Shown: one piece after another, positions 35,529-45,558 of the stretch | How positions within the stretch are numbered: the stretch's first letter is position 1 | How the letters are laid out: each line of letters opens with the position of its first letter | Assembly: GCA_900102065.1 (NCBI GenBank) | Contig: FMVK01000006.1 | Location: 78,879 to 142,878 of the forward strand | DNA from: Lachnospiraceae bacterium XPB1003 | GTDB taxonomy: Bacteria > Bacillota > Clostridia > Lachnospirales > Lachnospiraceae | Direction of reading: 5' to 3' | Length of the DNA: 64,000 bases | Made by a program: the position numbers and the translations under genes | Notes under the pieces: generated by a model | Database searches by the model: none | Seen by the model: the letters and a program-made list of their open reading frames with translations, nothing else | What the model was told of the DNA's origin: nothing

Positions 35529-37472
35529 TCACTGAGGAAAATCTCCTGCAGAATGTTTCATTCCCACTGTCTGGAGTATCCCCTCTATCCCTCTGAAACT
35601 CTGCGCAAAGCGATTAGCTTCCTGCGGAGCCTGCGGCTTTTGAGAATATAATCCCTCGGCTCTTATCGGGGTGATGAGCTCAACATTCACATTCGGTCTG
35701 AATCCAAATGCCGAAGCAGCTTCCTGCTTCTTCTCATCATTTACGACCTCTGGTCCCTGTTGTTCAACAGCTGTCATCACGGGCTGCCCTACAGCCTGTG
35801 TGACTTGAGCAAATTCGTTCTGAGAATTACTGTTCACTGTCTCATCAGACTTGTTCTGTCCGTTTTGTATATTTTCAGCCCCACTCTGAATCCGGCTTTC
35901 TTCTTTTTGGTTCTCGACTGCAGGAGCATCTGCATGGTAATCGCCAAATACTTTCTCCTGCTCCTCTCTCTCGATACGTTCCTCTTCCTTCATCTCTGCG
36001 AAGAGTGAATCGAAATGCTCGTGCATGTAATTTGCGACTATAACAACTATTCCGTCATCAAGCTTACCTTCATTTGCCATTTCCTTAAGGACTCTGAGGG
36101 CCTGTTCAAGATTCATCTTCTTCTTATAAGGTCTGTCATCCGCTGTCAGCGAATCGAAGATATCACATACAGTAAGGATCCTTGTAAGGATATCAAGCTG
36201 ATCATCCTTCAAACCTCTGGGATAACCGCTTCCATCAAGATATTCATGATGGTTGGATGCGATCTCCATTACCTTGTCATACTTGTCATAGAAATTGATC
36301 TTGGAAAGCATCTGAGCCGTATAGCTTACGTGACGATTAACTGTCTTACGTTCCTCGTCTGTAAGAGTACCCTTGCGGATATGAAGAGACTGATTCTCCT
36401 CTTCCGTGAGATAAGGGATCACTTCCCCATCCAGGCCCTCATACTGCTTCTTTGCAACTTCATCTATGAATGCGATCTGCTTCTCATCAAGAAAACCGGA
36501 TGTATTAAATGTATCCAGCTGGCCAAGAAATTTTTCAAGTATCTCGTCCTCTTCCTGCCAAAGCTCAACCTGCATCTTATGCTCAAGCATATCGATCTTC
36601 ATCCTGAGTCTGATCTTCTCGAGCTTGTTCTTAAGATCGGAATAACCCTCACCAAGTCTGGTAGCCTTATTAAGCACTTCACGGGGAGTGATCATCTTAC
36701 CGATATCATGAAGCATTGCGGCCATGTGAAGCTGTTCCTGCTCATTGGGAGAGATGAACACATTTATATTGCCCTTCGTATGAAGCGCATTGATATAGTC
36801 CGTGATCTCCTTGCAGTAACGTGCCACATGCTTTGTGTGTTTTGCATTATAGGGAGTACGGGCGTCGATTCCGGTTGTCAGTGCTTCAACGAATGATCCG
36901 AGAAGCTCTTCCTGATCCTGGATCAGGTTCATACTGGTAAGCGTATTGGCCATCTGCGCCGTAAGTGACTGGACCATACGCTCATAGTCTGTATTGAAGG
37001 GGATGATATTGCGTCCCACATCCATACAGTTATAAAGCATCATAACACCGAGAACCTGCTGACCGGGCTCCAGTATGGGAGCAACCAGCGCAGACTGGGT
37101 CAGATACTTGTGTTCCTTATCGTATTCTTTGATCTGCGTGATATCGAAGCGCTTGTCTTCATAGAGATCCGGAATATTGAGCATATCTTCCGGATGATGA
37201 TAACAATATGTGAAAATATCCGTATCTTCATCACCGGCAGCCATCTTATCCGCCTGGCTGCTGCTCATCTTACGATCTGCATCCAGAGTTAAGTTGATAT
37301 CCAGGAGATGCTTGAGTTTTCCTTCGGACGCAATATATAATTTTCCGCCGTCGGCATTGGTAAATCTGACACAACTGTCAAGGATCATGTCGAATAAAGT
37401 GACATAATTGCTCTCGGTTGCGATACTATAGCCCAGATCAAGCAGCCTGTCTATATCTTCGGTAATCTGCAT
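35529..37472 (-). CDS. GAF and HD-GYP domain protein (cyclic di-GMP phosphodiesterase-like)
   Basis: N-terminal GAF domain (residues ~10-165: TLFDMILDSCVRFTNADGGKLYI) and HD-GYP domain (~185-480) with AAMLHDIGKMITP, HRHV-type NRHVSYTAQMLSKI and NHHEYLDGSGYPRGL; between the HD and GYP parts is a ~120-residue insertion. A ~150-residue Gln/Glu/Ala-rich, probably disordered tail follows. HD-GYP enzymes degrade cyclic di-GMP. The ATG used here (MQITEDIDRLLDLG) has AAAGG six bases upstream; an ATG five codons earlier (37487) is possible but has only GAAG. With the PilZ protein it points to cyclic di-GMP signalling. Confidence 0.9.
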   Translation of the reverse strand: MQITEDIDRLLDLGYSIATESNYVTLFDMILDSCVRFTNADGGKLYIASEGKLKHLLDINLTLDADRKMSSSQADKMAAGDEDTDIFTYCYHHPEDMLNIPDLYEDKRFDITQIKEYDKEHKYLTQSALVAPILEPGQQVLGVMMLYNCMDVGRNIIPFNTDYERMVQSLTAQMANTLTSMNLIQDQEELLGSFVEALTTGIDARTPYNAKHTKHVARYCKEITDYINALHTKGNINVFISPNEQEQLHMAAMLHDIGKMITPREVLNKATRLGEGYSDLKNKLEKIRLRMKIDMLEHKMQVELWQEEDEILEKFLGQLDTFNTSGFLDEKQIAFIDEVAKKQYEGLDGEVIPYLTEEENQSLHIRKGTLTDEERKTVNRHVSYTAQMLSKINFYDKYDKVMEIASNHHEYLDGSGYPRGLKDDQLDILTRILTVCDIFDSLTADDRPYKKKMNLEQALRVLKEMANEGKLDDGIVVIVANYMHEHFDSLFAEMKEEERIEREEQEKVFGDYHADAPAVENQKEESRIQSGAENIQNGQNKSDETVNSNSQNEFAQVTQAVGQPVMTAVEQQGPEVVNDEKKQEAASAFGFRPNVNVELITPIRAEGLYSQKPQAPQEANRFAQSFRGIEGILQTVGMKHSAGDFPQ

Positions 37473-37531
37473 TTCAAACCTTTCCATATCTTCAGCCGGA
37501 TGCTGAAGCTTAAATCACATACTTGGTACTT

Positions 37532-37537
37532 ATTATA
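37532..37537 (-). promoter_or_regulatory. Extended -10 promoter of the HD-GYP gene
   Basis: TGCTATAAT about 45-60 bases before the start codon; no clear -35. Confidence 0.5.
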
Positions 37538-37602
37538 GCAAAACCGCCGGATCTAAACTATATGATTCATGACGAAAAAGAGTTGAACTGTGACAATGAT
37601 CT

Positions 37603-40600
37603 TCAGATCCTTATCGTTTTATTCAGCGCAAAAGAGTAGATAGCGTTTTCCTTTACAGGCTTATCCAGTATGGTCTCAAGCGCTCTTGAATATATCTCCA
37701 GCTGCTTTTTGTAACGCTTCACAAGTTCATCTCCCTCAAAAACCCTGTCTGTCTTATAATCCAGAAGGACAATGCCGTCTTCCTCTTCGAAATAAACATC
37801 GATGACACCCTGAACGATAACTGATTCATCCTTCGGGAAGTCTTTGTCCAGCTCCCTTGCGGGAACACCCAGGAAAAACGGCTGCTCCTTATATAATTTT
37901 CCCTGTTTCGCAGCTCTGCTCATGCGCATTGCGATATCACTTTCAAAAAACGCGCCTAATTTTTCAGGCTTTATATAATCCGCTTCATCAGCAGATAACC
38001 TTCCCGATGAGATCTCTTTATCCAATGTAACTTTAATGAGAGATCCGGGATCTGCACTGCCTTCTAAGCCGGCAAAATCAAAGAGCTCCAAAAATCTGTG
38101 GAAGGCACTTCCCCGTTTGGCGCCGCTTTTTTCAGAGGATACCGCAAAAGAAGGGATATAAGCATCTTCCTTATCCGTTTCAAACATCTTAACTTCTTCA
38201 ATATCCTCATAAGCCGCTTTCTTAAGCTCAGATACGGAAGTCTTGGTAAAAAGCCCCGAAAGTTCCGGAAAAGGATATCTGTACTCCCGCCTCTTGTCCA
38301 GGATCTTCAAAATACCGCTGTCTGCAGGCAGATCCCCCATCAGCAGCTCTCTTGCATTATCCATGGCAGTCTGATCACCGCTTACTACGTTCCCCGCGAT
38401 ATCAGATAATCTGATCTCCGTATAATAATTCCTGTCGGAAAGAGCTTCATCCGAAAGAGCATAATCTATCATTTCCATAAAACCGCCACCCTCCGACGGA
38501 CCTGTTATCTCTTTTGTCTTTGGTTCGCCGTCCGCACCCAGTTCACAGATATCGGTGATAAAAAGCTTCTCCTTTGCACGTGTCAGCGCAACATATAATA
38601 CCCTGAGTTCTTCCGCTACCAAATCCGCATGGAGTTTTTCCTTAAAGAGCTTCGCCTTCAATCCCTTCTTTTTTATTCTCTCCCTGATGTCCACGCATCC
38701 CAGCGCGACTCCAAGATCCGTATCTTTAAGGCATTCATCTGATAGGCTTTTACAATTGAATCCCTTATTAAATCCCAGACAGAATACCACGGGGAATTCC
38801 AGACCTTTACTCTTATGTATCGTCATAAGTCTTACGACATCGGCATTCTCATCTATCATTCCCGCCTCGCCGTAATCCACTTCACGGGCTTTAAGTCCGG
38901 AAATGTATTTCACAAAATGGAAAAGTCCGTGATAACTCGTACTTTCAAATTCCGATGCGCGCTCCAAAAGTATCTCAACATTGGCACGTCTCTGATCACC
39001 GCCGGGAAGAGCCGAAATATCCGCAAGGTAATCTGACTGTTCAAGCAGTCTGTCTAACAGATCTCTGATCCTGTAATAAGAAGCATATGATCTGAATCTT
39101 TCAAGCCACTCGAGAAACCTTATGCACCCCGATCTTATCCCCGGATCATCCGAGTCCTCCGCTGCTGCCACAACTGCTTCGTACAGCGTACAGTTCTTAT
39201 GAGCTCCACGCAGCAGGGCCATTTCCTCCTCATCAAAGATCTTAAGGAAACCTGTAAGCGTTCCGTAAAGAGGAATATCCTGCATCGGATTATCTATTGT
39301 TTTAAGTGCATTAATTATCAGTTTGATCTCTAATGTCGAAAAATATCCGGCAGTGCTTCCGAAATACAAGGGGATTCCAAATTCCTCCGCATATTTTTTC
39401 ATAGCATCATCATAACCATCAAGGGACCTTACAAGAATGACCACATCACGATAGGACATCGGTCTCATCTCACCGTTATCCTTATCTTTTACCTTAAATC
39501 CTTTTTGCATGAGCTCCCTGATCTTCATGGCGGTTATCAGCGCTTCATATTCCGCGCGGCCTTCTGCAAGAACATCATCCGTTCCATCCTCATCGCCATC
39601 AGATATGTCATCCTTTTTCTTTACATTCTTTAAAGTATCCTTATCTATGCAAAGCTTTAGGATCTCCGTATTATATTCATTTCCTTCGGGCTCCGGATAA
39701 GAAGCTCCCACATAGAGCTTTGCTTTATCGTCGTATTCAAGCCCCGCGCTGTCTTCATGCATTACACGCTCAAATATGTCATTTACAAAATCCAGAACCT
39801 CTCTTCTGCTTCGGAAGTTCTTATTCAGATCTATCCTTCTGTTGATACCTTCATCCGAAAAAGCAGCATACTTTTCCAGAAAGATCGAAGGCTTCGCACG
39901 CCTGAAACTGTATATGCTCTGCTTTACATCACCCACCATGAAATAGTTATCCGCACGGGATATACTCTTAAGCACCAGTTCCTGAACCATGTTACTGTCC
40001 TGATACTCGTCCACGAACACATGGAGAAAATGATCTCTGTATTCCAGAGCCGCATCAGACGGAACAAATTTCCCATCCTCTTCTTTAAGAAGAATGTCCA
40101 GTGCAAAATGTTCCATATCCGAAAAATCGATAACGTTCTTTTTGCGCTTTGCTTCCGCAAAACGCTCCATGAATTCAAGAGTCAGTCTTATCAGCGCATG
40201 AGTATTGATCTCCACGAGCTTAAGTTCATGGGACAGTTCATCCGGATCCAGACAATAAAGAGCTTTAAGATCTTCTTCATCAGATTTCATCGCATTACGG
40301 AGTTTTGTTACTTCTTCTATCTTTTTTTCATCCGCATCATCATTGGCTTTCTTAAACCTGCCCCGATCAAATCCACATAAGTGTCGCTTTCTCTCCTCAA
40401 AGGAATCATCCTTTTCAAGGTATACCGCAAGGTCTCTGTAATTCTTTATACAGGGCAGATACGTGTTCGGTCCGTCACTTTCCAAGCAGAGAGCATAGGC
40501 CTTGTCGGCAAGAACATGCATCTTTTTTATCTTCGCATCGGCAACGGACGTCAGCCTCGAGAACCAGGGAAGGTTCTTAACTTCTTCAAAATCAGTAATA

Positions 40601-41202
40601 CGACATTCCTCGTCCGCACGGCGGAGCCACTCTTTGGGAAAAGGTTCGGCAAGAGCACTATCAAAAAGCTCCACAATCATTTTTTCTATATCATCTTCCC
40701 GCCCTTCGGAAGCGTAGCTTTCCACCAGATTTATGAAGTCAGATTCTCTCTTTGAATACTCATCCTCAAAAAGTTCATCCAGCACTTCCTTTTGCATGAG
40801 CTTTTTTTCACCTTCATCCACGGTTCGAAATCCGGGATCCAGACCGATGGCACTGAAATGATTCTTTACGACATACAGGCAGAAACTGTCTATCGTAGTT
40901 ATGCGCGCATTTTGAAGCAATGCTTCCTGTCTTACCAGATGACTGTTTTCCGGTTCATCTGCAAGCCTTGAAAGTATGGTCTTATTTATCCTCTCTCTCA
41001 TCTCCGCCGCAGCTGCCGTAGTAAAAGTAACTATCAGCATCCTGTCTATGTCTGCCGGTTCTTCCTTATCGCAAAGAAGAGACAGTATCCTTTCGGTGAG
41101 GACCGCCGTCTTACCGCTTCCTGCCGCAGCAGATACCAGCATATTACAGTGCCGCAGATCTATCACCTGCTGCTGTTCTTTTGTAAAACTCATCTTACTC
41201 AT
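37603..41202 (-). CDS. addA: ATP-dependent helicase/nuclease subunit A
   Basis: 1199 residues. UvrD-type helicase with Walker A in SAAAGSGKTAVLTERIL (~25-41), DEYQDSN, and a C-terminal RecB-type nuclease with GVIDVYFEEEDGIVLLDYKTD (active-site Asp and Lys). Works with AddB in double-strand break resection and RecA loading. ATGA overlap with addB upstream couples the two. Confidence 0.97.
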   Translation of the reverse strand: MSKMSFTKEQQQVIDLRHCNMLVSAAAGSGKTAVLTERILSLLCDKEEPADIDRMLIVTFTTAAAAEMRERINKTILSRLADEPENSHLVRQEALLQNARITTIDSFCLYVVKNHFSAIGLDPGFRTVDEGEKKLMQKEVLDELFEDEYSKRESDFINLVESYASEGREDDIEKMIVELFDSALAEPFPKEWLRRADEECRITDFEEVKNLPWFSRLTSVADAKIKKMHVLADKAYALCLESDGPNTYLPCIKNYRDLAVYLEKDDSFEERKRHLCGFDRGRFKKANDDADEKKIEEVTKLRNAMKSDEEDLKALYCLDPDELSHELKLVEINTHALIRLTLEFMERFAEAKRKKNVIDFSDMEHFALDILLKEEDGKFVPSDAALEYRDHFLHVFVDEYQDSNMVQELVLKSISRADNYFMVGDVKQSIYSFRRAKPSIFLEKYAAFSDEGINRRIDLNKNFRSRREVLDFVNDIFERVMHEDSAGLEYDDKAKLYVGASYPEPEGNEYNTEILKLCIDKDTLKNVKKKDDISDGDEDGTDDVLAEGRAEYEALITAMKIRELMQKGFKVKDKDNGEMRPMSYRDVVILVRSLDGYDDAMKKYAEEFGIPLYFGSTAGYFSTLEIKLIINALKTIDNPMQDIPLYGTLTGFLKIFDEEEMALLRGAHKNCTLYEAVVAAAEDSDDPGIRSGCIRFLEWLERFRSYASYYRIRDLLDRLLEQSDYLADISALPGGDQRRANVEILLERASEFESTSYHGLFHFVKYISGLKAREVDYGEAGMIDENADVVRLMTIHKSKGLEFPVVFCLGFNKGFNCKSLSDECLKDTDLGVALGCVDIRERIKKKGLKAKLFKEKLHADLVAEELRVLYVALTRAKEKLFITDICELGADGEPKTKEITGPSEGGGFMEMIDYALSDEALSDRNYYTEIRLSDIAGNVVSGDQTAMDNARELLMGDLPADSGILKILDKRREYRYPFPELSGLFTKTSVSELKKAAYEDIEEVKMFETDKEDAYIPSFAVSSEKSGAKRGSAFHRFLELFDFAGLEGSADPGSLIKVTLDKEISSGRLSADEADYIKPEKLGAFFESDIAMRMSRAAKQGKLYKEQPFFLGVPARELDKDFPKDESVIVQGVIDVYFEEEDGIVLLDYKTDRVFEGDELVKRYKKQLEIYSRALETILDKPVKENAIYSFALNKTIRI

Positions 41203-44200
41203 TCGTCCGCACCCTCTTTTTTCTTACTACAGATCAATTCCCTTGCCTGCTTATCGGATAACTCTGCCTTAAGCGCTCCAAAGCCTTTTATGCGTTTATC
41301 CATGGGGCATGCATCTTTAAACGGACAATACTCACAGGCTTTTTCAAAAGGTCTTACAGGGATCTCTCCTTTAAGTATCTCGCAACCCGTCTCATCCATT
41401 TTCTTTCCGGCAAATTCAAGCATAGAGTCCATCTCATATCTCGACATCACACCGGAGCGTGCGCTGCACTCTCCACCTTTATTGATTTCCATTTTTACTG
41501 CCAGAGATTCTTTACCCGGATCGGTATCAAGCGCATGCAACACCTGTGCCTCGTCGGAAAAACGGCCGTTGGGACGCATTTTCTTTTTGAGTACAGTATC
41601 TTTGTCTCCCGAATCCTTCTCCTCAAAGAAAGGATCCTTAAGAAGAAAATAGAAAAGCGCGGCAGGAACAACATTCTTATCTGTATCCTGTTTCTTAATC
41701 ATACGCACAGCTTCATCAAGATAAAGCGGAAGCTGCATCTGCGTTCCGTAATACAGATCCTTAAATGAGAATTCCTTTTTTCCGGATTTGTAATCCATTA
41801 CCTTGACGTAACAGTTCTTACCGTCATCAAAAACTTCCAGTCTGTCTATCTTGCCTCGAAGCAATATTTCGTGACCGTCAGGCACTTTCAGCTCTCTATT
41901 AAATATAACCTCATATCCCTTCGGTATAAAAAGCCCGCGGGACGCCTGAAAAGCCATGCTCAGAATACTCCTCTTAAGTATCCGCCTCATTCGTTCCACC
42001 TGATATGCAGTCCGCTTATCCTGATAAAGGAAAGCCGCTCCGAATTCACCGGCAGCATCAGCCATAAGTTTATCAAGCATCCGATCAGCCATCTCATCGG
42101 TAACTGAACCCCAGTCATTTCCCTCATCCTCTAGCATCCTGCCGAACTGCTCCAGTATCCAGTGGAATACAGACCCTTTATCCACGCTTTCAAAACTGCC
42201 GATCTCTCGTTCCGCCAGTTTCATACCATACAGAAGATAATGTTTATACGGACACTCGGCAAAAGCCTGAAGTCTGCTTATGCTGATTTTTAACTTGTTA
42301 CCGAATAAAAGCGATACTGCTTTATCCGACAGAGGGTGTGAAGCATACTGAATAAATGCTCTCTCGACAAGATGAACATATGCTTCCTCATCTCTCCTTT
42401 TTTCTTCGGATAAAAGTGTAAAGAAAAGTTTCTTCTGCTCATCATCAATAATGCGGGCAGCATATGTCGAGAGCATGCGGGCGATCATAAGTCTGTCCGC
42501 GGATCCGTCAGGTATCTCATCCAACAGCGATCTGTCAGCCGAATCAGCCTCTTTGATCATAGGGAACAAGCGCTTAATATGCGACAAAAGATATGAAGGT
42601 CTTACGGATTTTCCTGCGGAATCCATACGTGAATATGAAAGTACCAGCAGTTCCGAAGGTCTCGTCATCACATGATACAGGTACAGTCTCTGTATGAACA
42701 TCTGCTGTCTGGGTGTGGGTGCAAGGGCAAAGCCTGACTTTACAAGAAATTCTCTGTCCAGATCAGAGATAAGACCTCCCGATGAATTAGACTTTGGTAC
42801 CACCCCGTCATTTATACCCATAAGGAAAAGCACCTTTATGGGTTTGAACCTGGTTCGCTCCATATCTCCTATAAGAACGCGGTCCACATCAAGAGGGAGC
42901 ACTCCGATAGTGATCTCATCTATACCGGCTTGGAGTATTTCAAGATACTCATCAAGCTCCATCTCTTCTCCTTCAAGAAGCGAATGGATCTGTTCCAGAA
43001 GCTCACATATCTTTTTGAATATCTGCTCATATTCCTTAGAACGAACTACATCCCCGGAAGCTTTGAACCGCTTTGCAAATTCTCCGAGCTTTCCGGATAT
43101 ACCGTGACTTTCTATCACATCGTAAAGAGTCTCCGTTATCTTGTCCGCAGTCGTTCCCTTTCTGACTTCGTAGATAGGAGATATCATATCCCAGATCTTC
43201 TCTCTTATGGCATTAAGCTCCAGCATGGCTTTGACGGAAGGCTTCATCTCCTCTCCGTCATCAGCATAGCTGTCCATATTACGTAAATAATCAGGAACTC
43301 TTGTGAACGCCTGTTTCCAGTTTCTTGCCCCTCTTACTCCTGCGGCGATCAGATAATTCTCCATTCGGTCCGCATCCGAAGCCTCTATCCCCGTAAGTCC
43401 CGTCTTAAGGAAATGCATCACTGTCTCGTAAGAAAAATCCATCACTACACATTCCAGTATGCTTCGTATGTATTCCGCGAAAGGATTCATATCCAGCTTT
43501 CTGCTATAGTCCGTAAAGACAGGTATCCCGTATTTCGCAGACATCTCTTCCACATAAGGGATATATCTTTCCATATCTCCCGTCGCCACAGCTATATCAC
43601 GATATGCATAGCCTCCCGTAAGAGTCATCTCTTTTATACGAAGAAATATTTCCTTAAGCTCAGCCTTGGGATCCTGCGCGACAAAAAGATTGATTTCATC
43701 CGAGGGATCATTTTCATAGCATATCTTCTCCTCCCGGAATATTCCCGCTTCCAGCGTCGAAAGCGCTCTTTTTCCCGTATAGCGCTTTACGGGATCACCG
43801 AAGATCTCCTCATCAGGCAACCTATCGCATCCCGCATCCGCACAAAGCTGTTCCATGGAATGCATGGTCTTCATGCTAAGTGAGAAAAGTCTGTGATCCG
43901 CATCTGCACTGCGATAGCTTTCAAGTTCTTCCGGCGGCATGATGATGCTCATCCATACTTCACTGCAGGTCTTTAACATCTCGGTTATGACTCTGTTCTG
44001 AACAGGTGTAAATCCTGTAAAGCCGTCAAACGCAATGATGCTCCCCTTTAACTTCCCAGACTTCCTTATACCTTCGGCTAACAAATCATATTTTTCTTCT
44101 TTAGTGATATACCTTCCGCCGCAGAACTTCTCCATCTCCTCAAAGACACGCTTTATATCTTTAAGCTTCCCCTTAAGGAACGGCTTTCCTTCCGTGAAAT

Positions 44201-44630
44201 CTATCAGCTTGTCTATATCATCCGGGCCTATACCATACTGTTCGAATTCGGATATGACAGATTTGACTTCATGTATATATCCCGTACGCCCTAGGGAACT
44301 TCCGATAGTAGGAAGATCATCTCTGATGGCTGCTGCCACTTTTCTGAGCACCAGATTCTTACCCGTATCATCGAGTATCAGCCTGTCGGACCTGCCGGTT
44401 TCATCCGCGATCCTGTGAGACAGTCTGCCGAAACTCTGTACGTCAATATTCATGATCCCGTGTCTCGGATGTCTTAGTACCACTTCTTTTTGAGTCTGCA
44501 TGGTAAACTGATCCGGAACAACCAGTATGAACTGCCTGTCAGGTTCAGCTATGGACCTGGTTATGATATCTTCTTCAAGCTTTGAGCTTTTCCCGGAGCC
44601 GGATGCTCCTATATAAAACTTAAGAGACAC
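41199..44630 (-). CDS. addB: ATP-dependent nuclease subunit B
   Basis: 1143 residues, GTG start with GGAGG ten bases upstream. N-terminal Walker A GASGSGKSSKLEED, degenerate helicase core, and C-terminal RecB-type nuclease (GKIDRLEVFDDGKN, VMDYKSGKKEFS). Four cysteines for the Fe-S cluster are AECPYKHYL plus CEYCPFKDAC, as in AddB. Forms the AddAB complex with addA downstream. Confidence 0.96.
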   Translation of the reverse strand: MSLKFYIGASGSGKSSKLEEDIITRSIAEPDRQFILVVPDQFTMQTQKEVVLRHPRHGIMNIDVQSFGRLSHRIADETGRSDRLILDDTGKNLVLRKVAAAIRDDLPTIGSSLGRTGYIHEVKSVISEFEQYGIGPDDIDKLIDFTEGKPFLKGKLKDIKRVFEEMEKFCGGRYITKEEKYDLLAEGIRKSGKLKGSIIAFDGFTGFTPVQNRVITEMLKTCSEVWMSIIMPPEELESYRSADADHRLFSLSMKTMHSMEQLCADAGCDRLPDEEIFGDPVKRYTGKRALSTLEAGIFREEKICYENDPSDEINLFVAQDPKAELKEIFLRIKEMTLTGGYAYRDIAVATGDMERYIPYVEEMSAKYGIPVFTDYSRKLDMNPFAEYIRSILECVVMDFSYETVMHFLKTGLTGIEASDADRMENYLIAAGVRGARNWKQAFTRVPDYLRNMDSYADDGEEMKPSVKAMLELNAIREKIWDMISPIYEVRKGTTADKITETLYDVIESHGISGKLGEFAKRFKASGDVVRSKEYEQIFKKICELLEQIHSLLEGEEMELDEYLEILQAGIDEITIGVLPLDVDRVLIGDMERTRFKPIKVLFLMGINDGVVPKSNSSGGLISDLDREFLVKSGFALAPTPRQQMFIQRLYLYHVMTRPSELLVLSYSRMDSAGKSVRPSYLLSHIKRLFPMIKEADSADRSLLDEIPDGSADRLMIARMLSTYAARIIDDEQKKLFFTLLSEEKRRDEEAYVHLVERAFIQYASHPLSDKAVSLLFGNKLKISISRLQAFAECPYKHYLLYGMKLAEREIGSFESVDKGSVFHWILEQFGRMLEDEGNDWGSVTDEMADRMLDKLMADAAGEFGAAFLYQDKRTAYQVERMRRILKRSILSMAFQASRGLFIPKGYEVIFNRELKVPDGHEILLRGKIDRLEVFDDGKNCYVKVMDYKSGKKEFSFKDLYYGTQMQLPLYLDEAVRMIKKQDTDKNVVPAALFYFLLKDPFFEEKDSGDKDTVLKKKMRPNGRFSDEAQVLHALDTDPGKESLAVKMEINKGGECSARSGVMSRYEMDSMLEFAGKKMDETGCEILKGEIPVRPFEKACEYCPFKDACPMDKRIKGFGALKAELSDKQARELICSKKKEGADE

Positions 44631-44743
44631 TGCTTTCTATCCTCCAACATCATTTTATCCGGAATAAATGCCGTATTGCCGCCCTATAGTCGACAGACTC
44701 AGGCACACGTTTGTCATCAGATATAAGTATATCAAGAAGACAC

Positions 44744-44789
44744 AAAAAAATCCCCTCGGAGAGATATGTGAATATCAATCCAAGGGGAT
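44744..44789 (-). terminator. Terminator of the repeat lipoprotein gene
   Basis: Stem ATCCCCTTGG / CCGAGGGGAT (one G-U) with a ~20-base loop and seven T on the minus strand. Confidence 0.75.
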
Positions 44790-44822
44790 CTGTCAGATCT
44801 TAATTAAGATCGATCGAGGAAA

Positions 44823-45146
44823 TTATTCCTCAACAGCCTCAGTAGCCTCTACAGCGTCTGTAGCCTCAACTGCGTCTGTAGCCTCTACTTCTTCAGTAGC
44901 CTCAACTGCATCAGTAGCCTCTACAGCATCTGTAGCCTCAACTGCATCTGTAGCCTCTACAGCGTCAGTAGCTTCAACTTCCTCTGTAGCCTCTACTTCT
45001 TCAGTAGCTTCAACTTCTTCTGTAGCCTCTTCTGTAGCTACAACTTCCTCAGTAGCTACTGCAGGCTCCTGTGTTGTGCTGCTGCATGCTGCGAAAGAAA
45101 GTGCCATTGTTGCACATACCATTGCTAAAACGATTTTCTTCTTCAT
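44823..45146 (-). CDS. Lipoprotein with Val-Glu-Ala-Thr hexapeptide repeats
   Basis: Start at the ATG of MKKKIVLAMVCATMALSFAACSS, with GGAGG ten bases upstream; about 107 residues. Signal peptide with lipobox SFAAC predicts a membrane-anchored lipoprotein cleaved before Cys. The mature part is about 14 six-residue repeats VEATDA or VEATEE, strongly acidic. The DNA repeats every 18 bases, so copy number may vary by slippage. Function unknown; such acidic tails may be spacers or metal/cation binders. Confidence 0.7.
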   Translation of the reverse strand: MKKKIVLAMVCATMALSFAACSSTTQEPAVATEEVVATEEATEEVEATEEVEATEEVEATDAVEATDAVEATDAVEATDAVEATEEVEATDAVEATDAVEATEAVEE

Positions 45147-45204
45147 AGTTTTCTTCCCTCCTAAAGGAATTATTGTTGCGGCTTCCTGTTTCTCAAAGCC
45201 AAAA

Positions 45205-45236
45205 CGGATTATAATCCGCGTCTTAGTAAAAAGCAA
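45205..45236 (-). promoter_or_regulatory. Promoter of the lipoprotein gene with palindromic -10
   Basis: TTGCTT (-35, 45231-45236) and TATAAT (-10, 45208-45213), 17 bases apart. The -10 sits in the perfect palindrome CGGATTATAATCCG (45205-45218), a candidate repressor site. Confidence 0.65.
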
Positions 45237-45470
45237 TACCTTTTTTCAGAAAAAATTGTGTGAAATTTTACCTTGACTTTTTTTCAAAACCGTGAACTCC
45301 GCTCTGCTGGTGGATTTCAAAAATCGAATTTTTGCGGTTTGTAGAAAATTTTGTTCATAATTTATTCAAAATTAATTAAAAATTAAATAATATTTGCCCC
45401 TTTTTCACCTCTTTCCGTCATAATTACCATGATAATATCCCCCGTTTCGGCATCCTTCAGAGGGGTGATA
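45237..45470. other. AT-rich divergent intergenic region
   Basis: Between the divergent lipoprotein and AIM24 promoters. No ORF or RNA gene is convincing; long A/T tracts occur at 45340-45400. Confidence 0.5.
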
Positions 45471-45479
45471 TGGTATAAT
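45471..45479 (+). promoter_or_regulatory. Extended -10 promoter of the AIM24 gene
   Basis: TGGTATAAT, a perfect extended -10; the -35 is weak. The start codon is ~80 bases downstream. Confidence 0.6.
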
Positions 45480-45558
45480 TAAATCCGTTGAAATATACTG
45501 CTGACCGCGCATCGGCAGGCAAAAAATGGGGCGCATACTTACTTAAGGAGGTTATTTT

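Noticed and set aside
36015..36896. 293-residue plus ORF
   Set aside because: Antisense shadow of the HD-GYP gene; hydrophobic composition comes from complementing acidic codons.
44668..45276. Plus-strand Ser/Val/Ala repeat ORF
   Set aside because: Mirror of the hexapeptide-repeat lipoprotein; the minus strand has the signal peptide, promoter and ribosome site.
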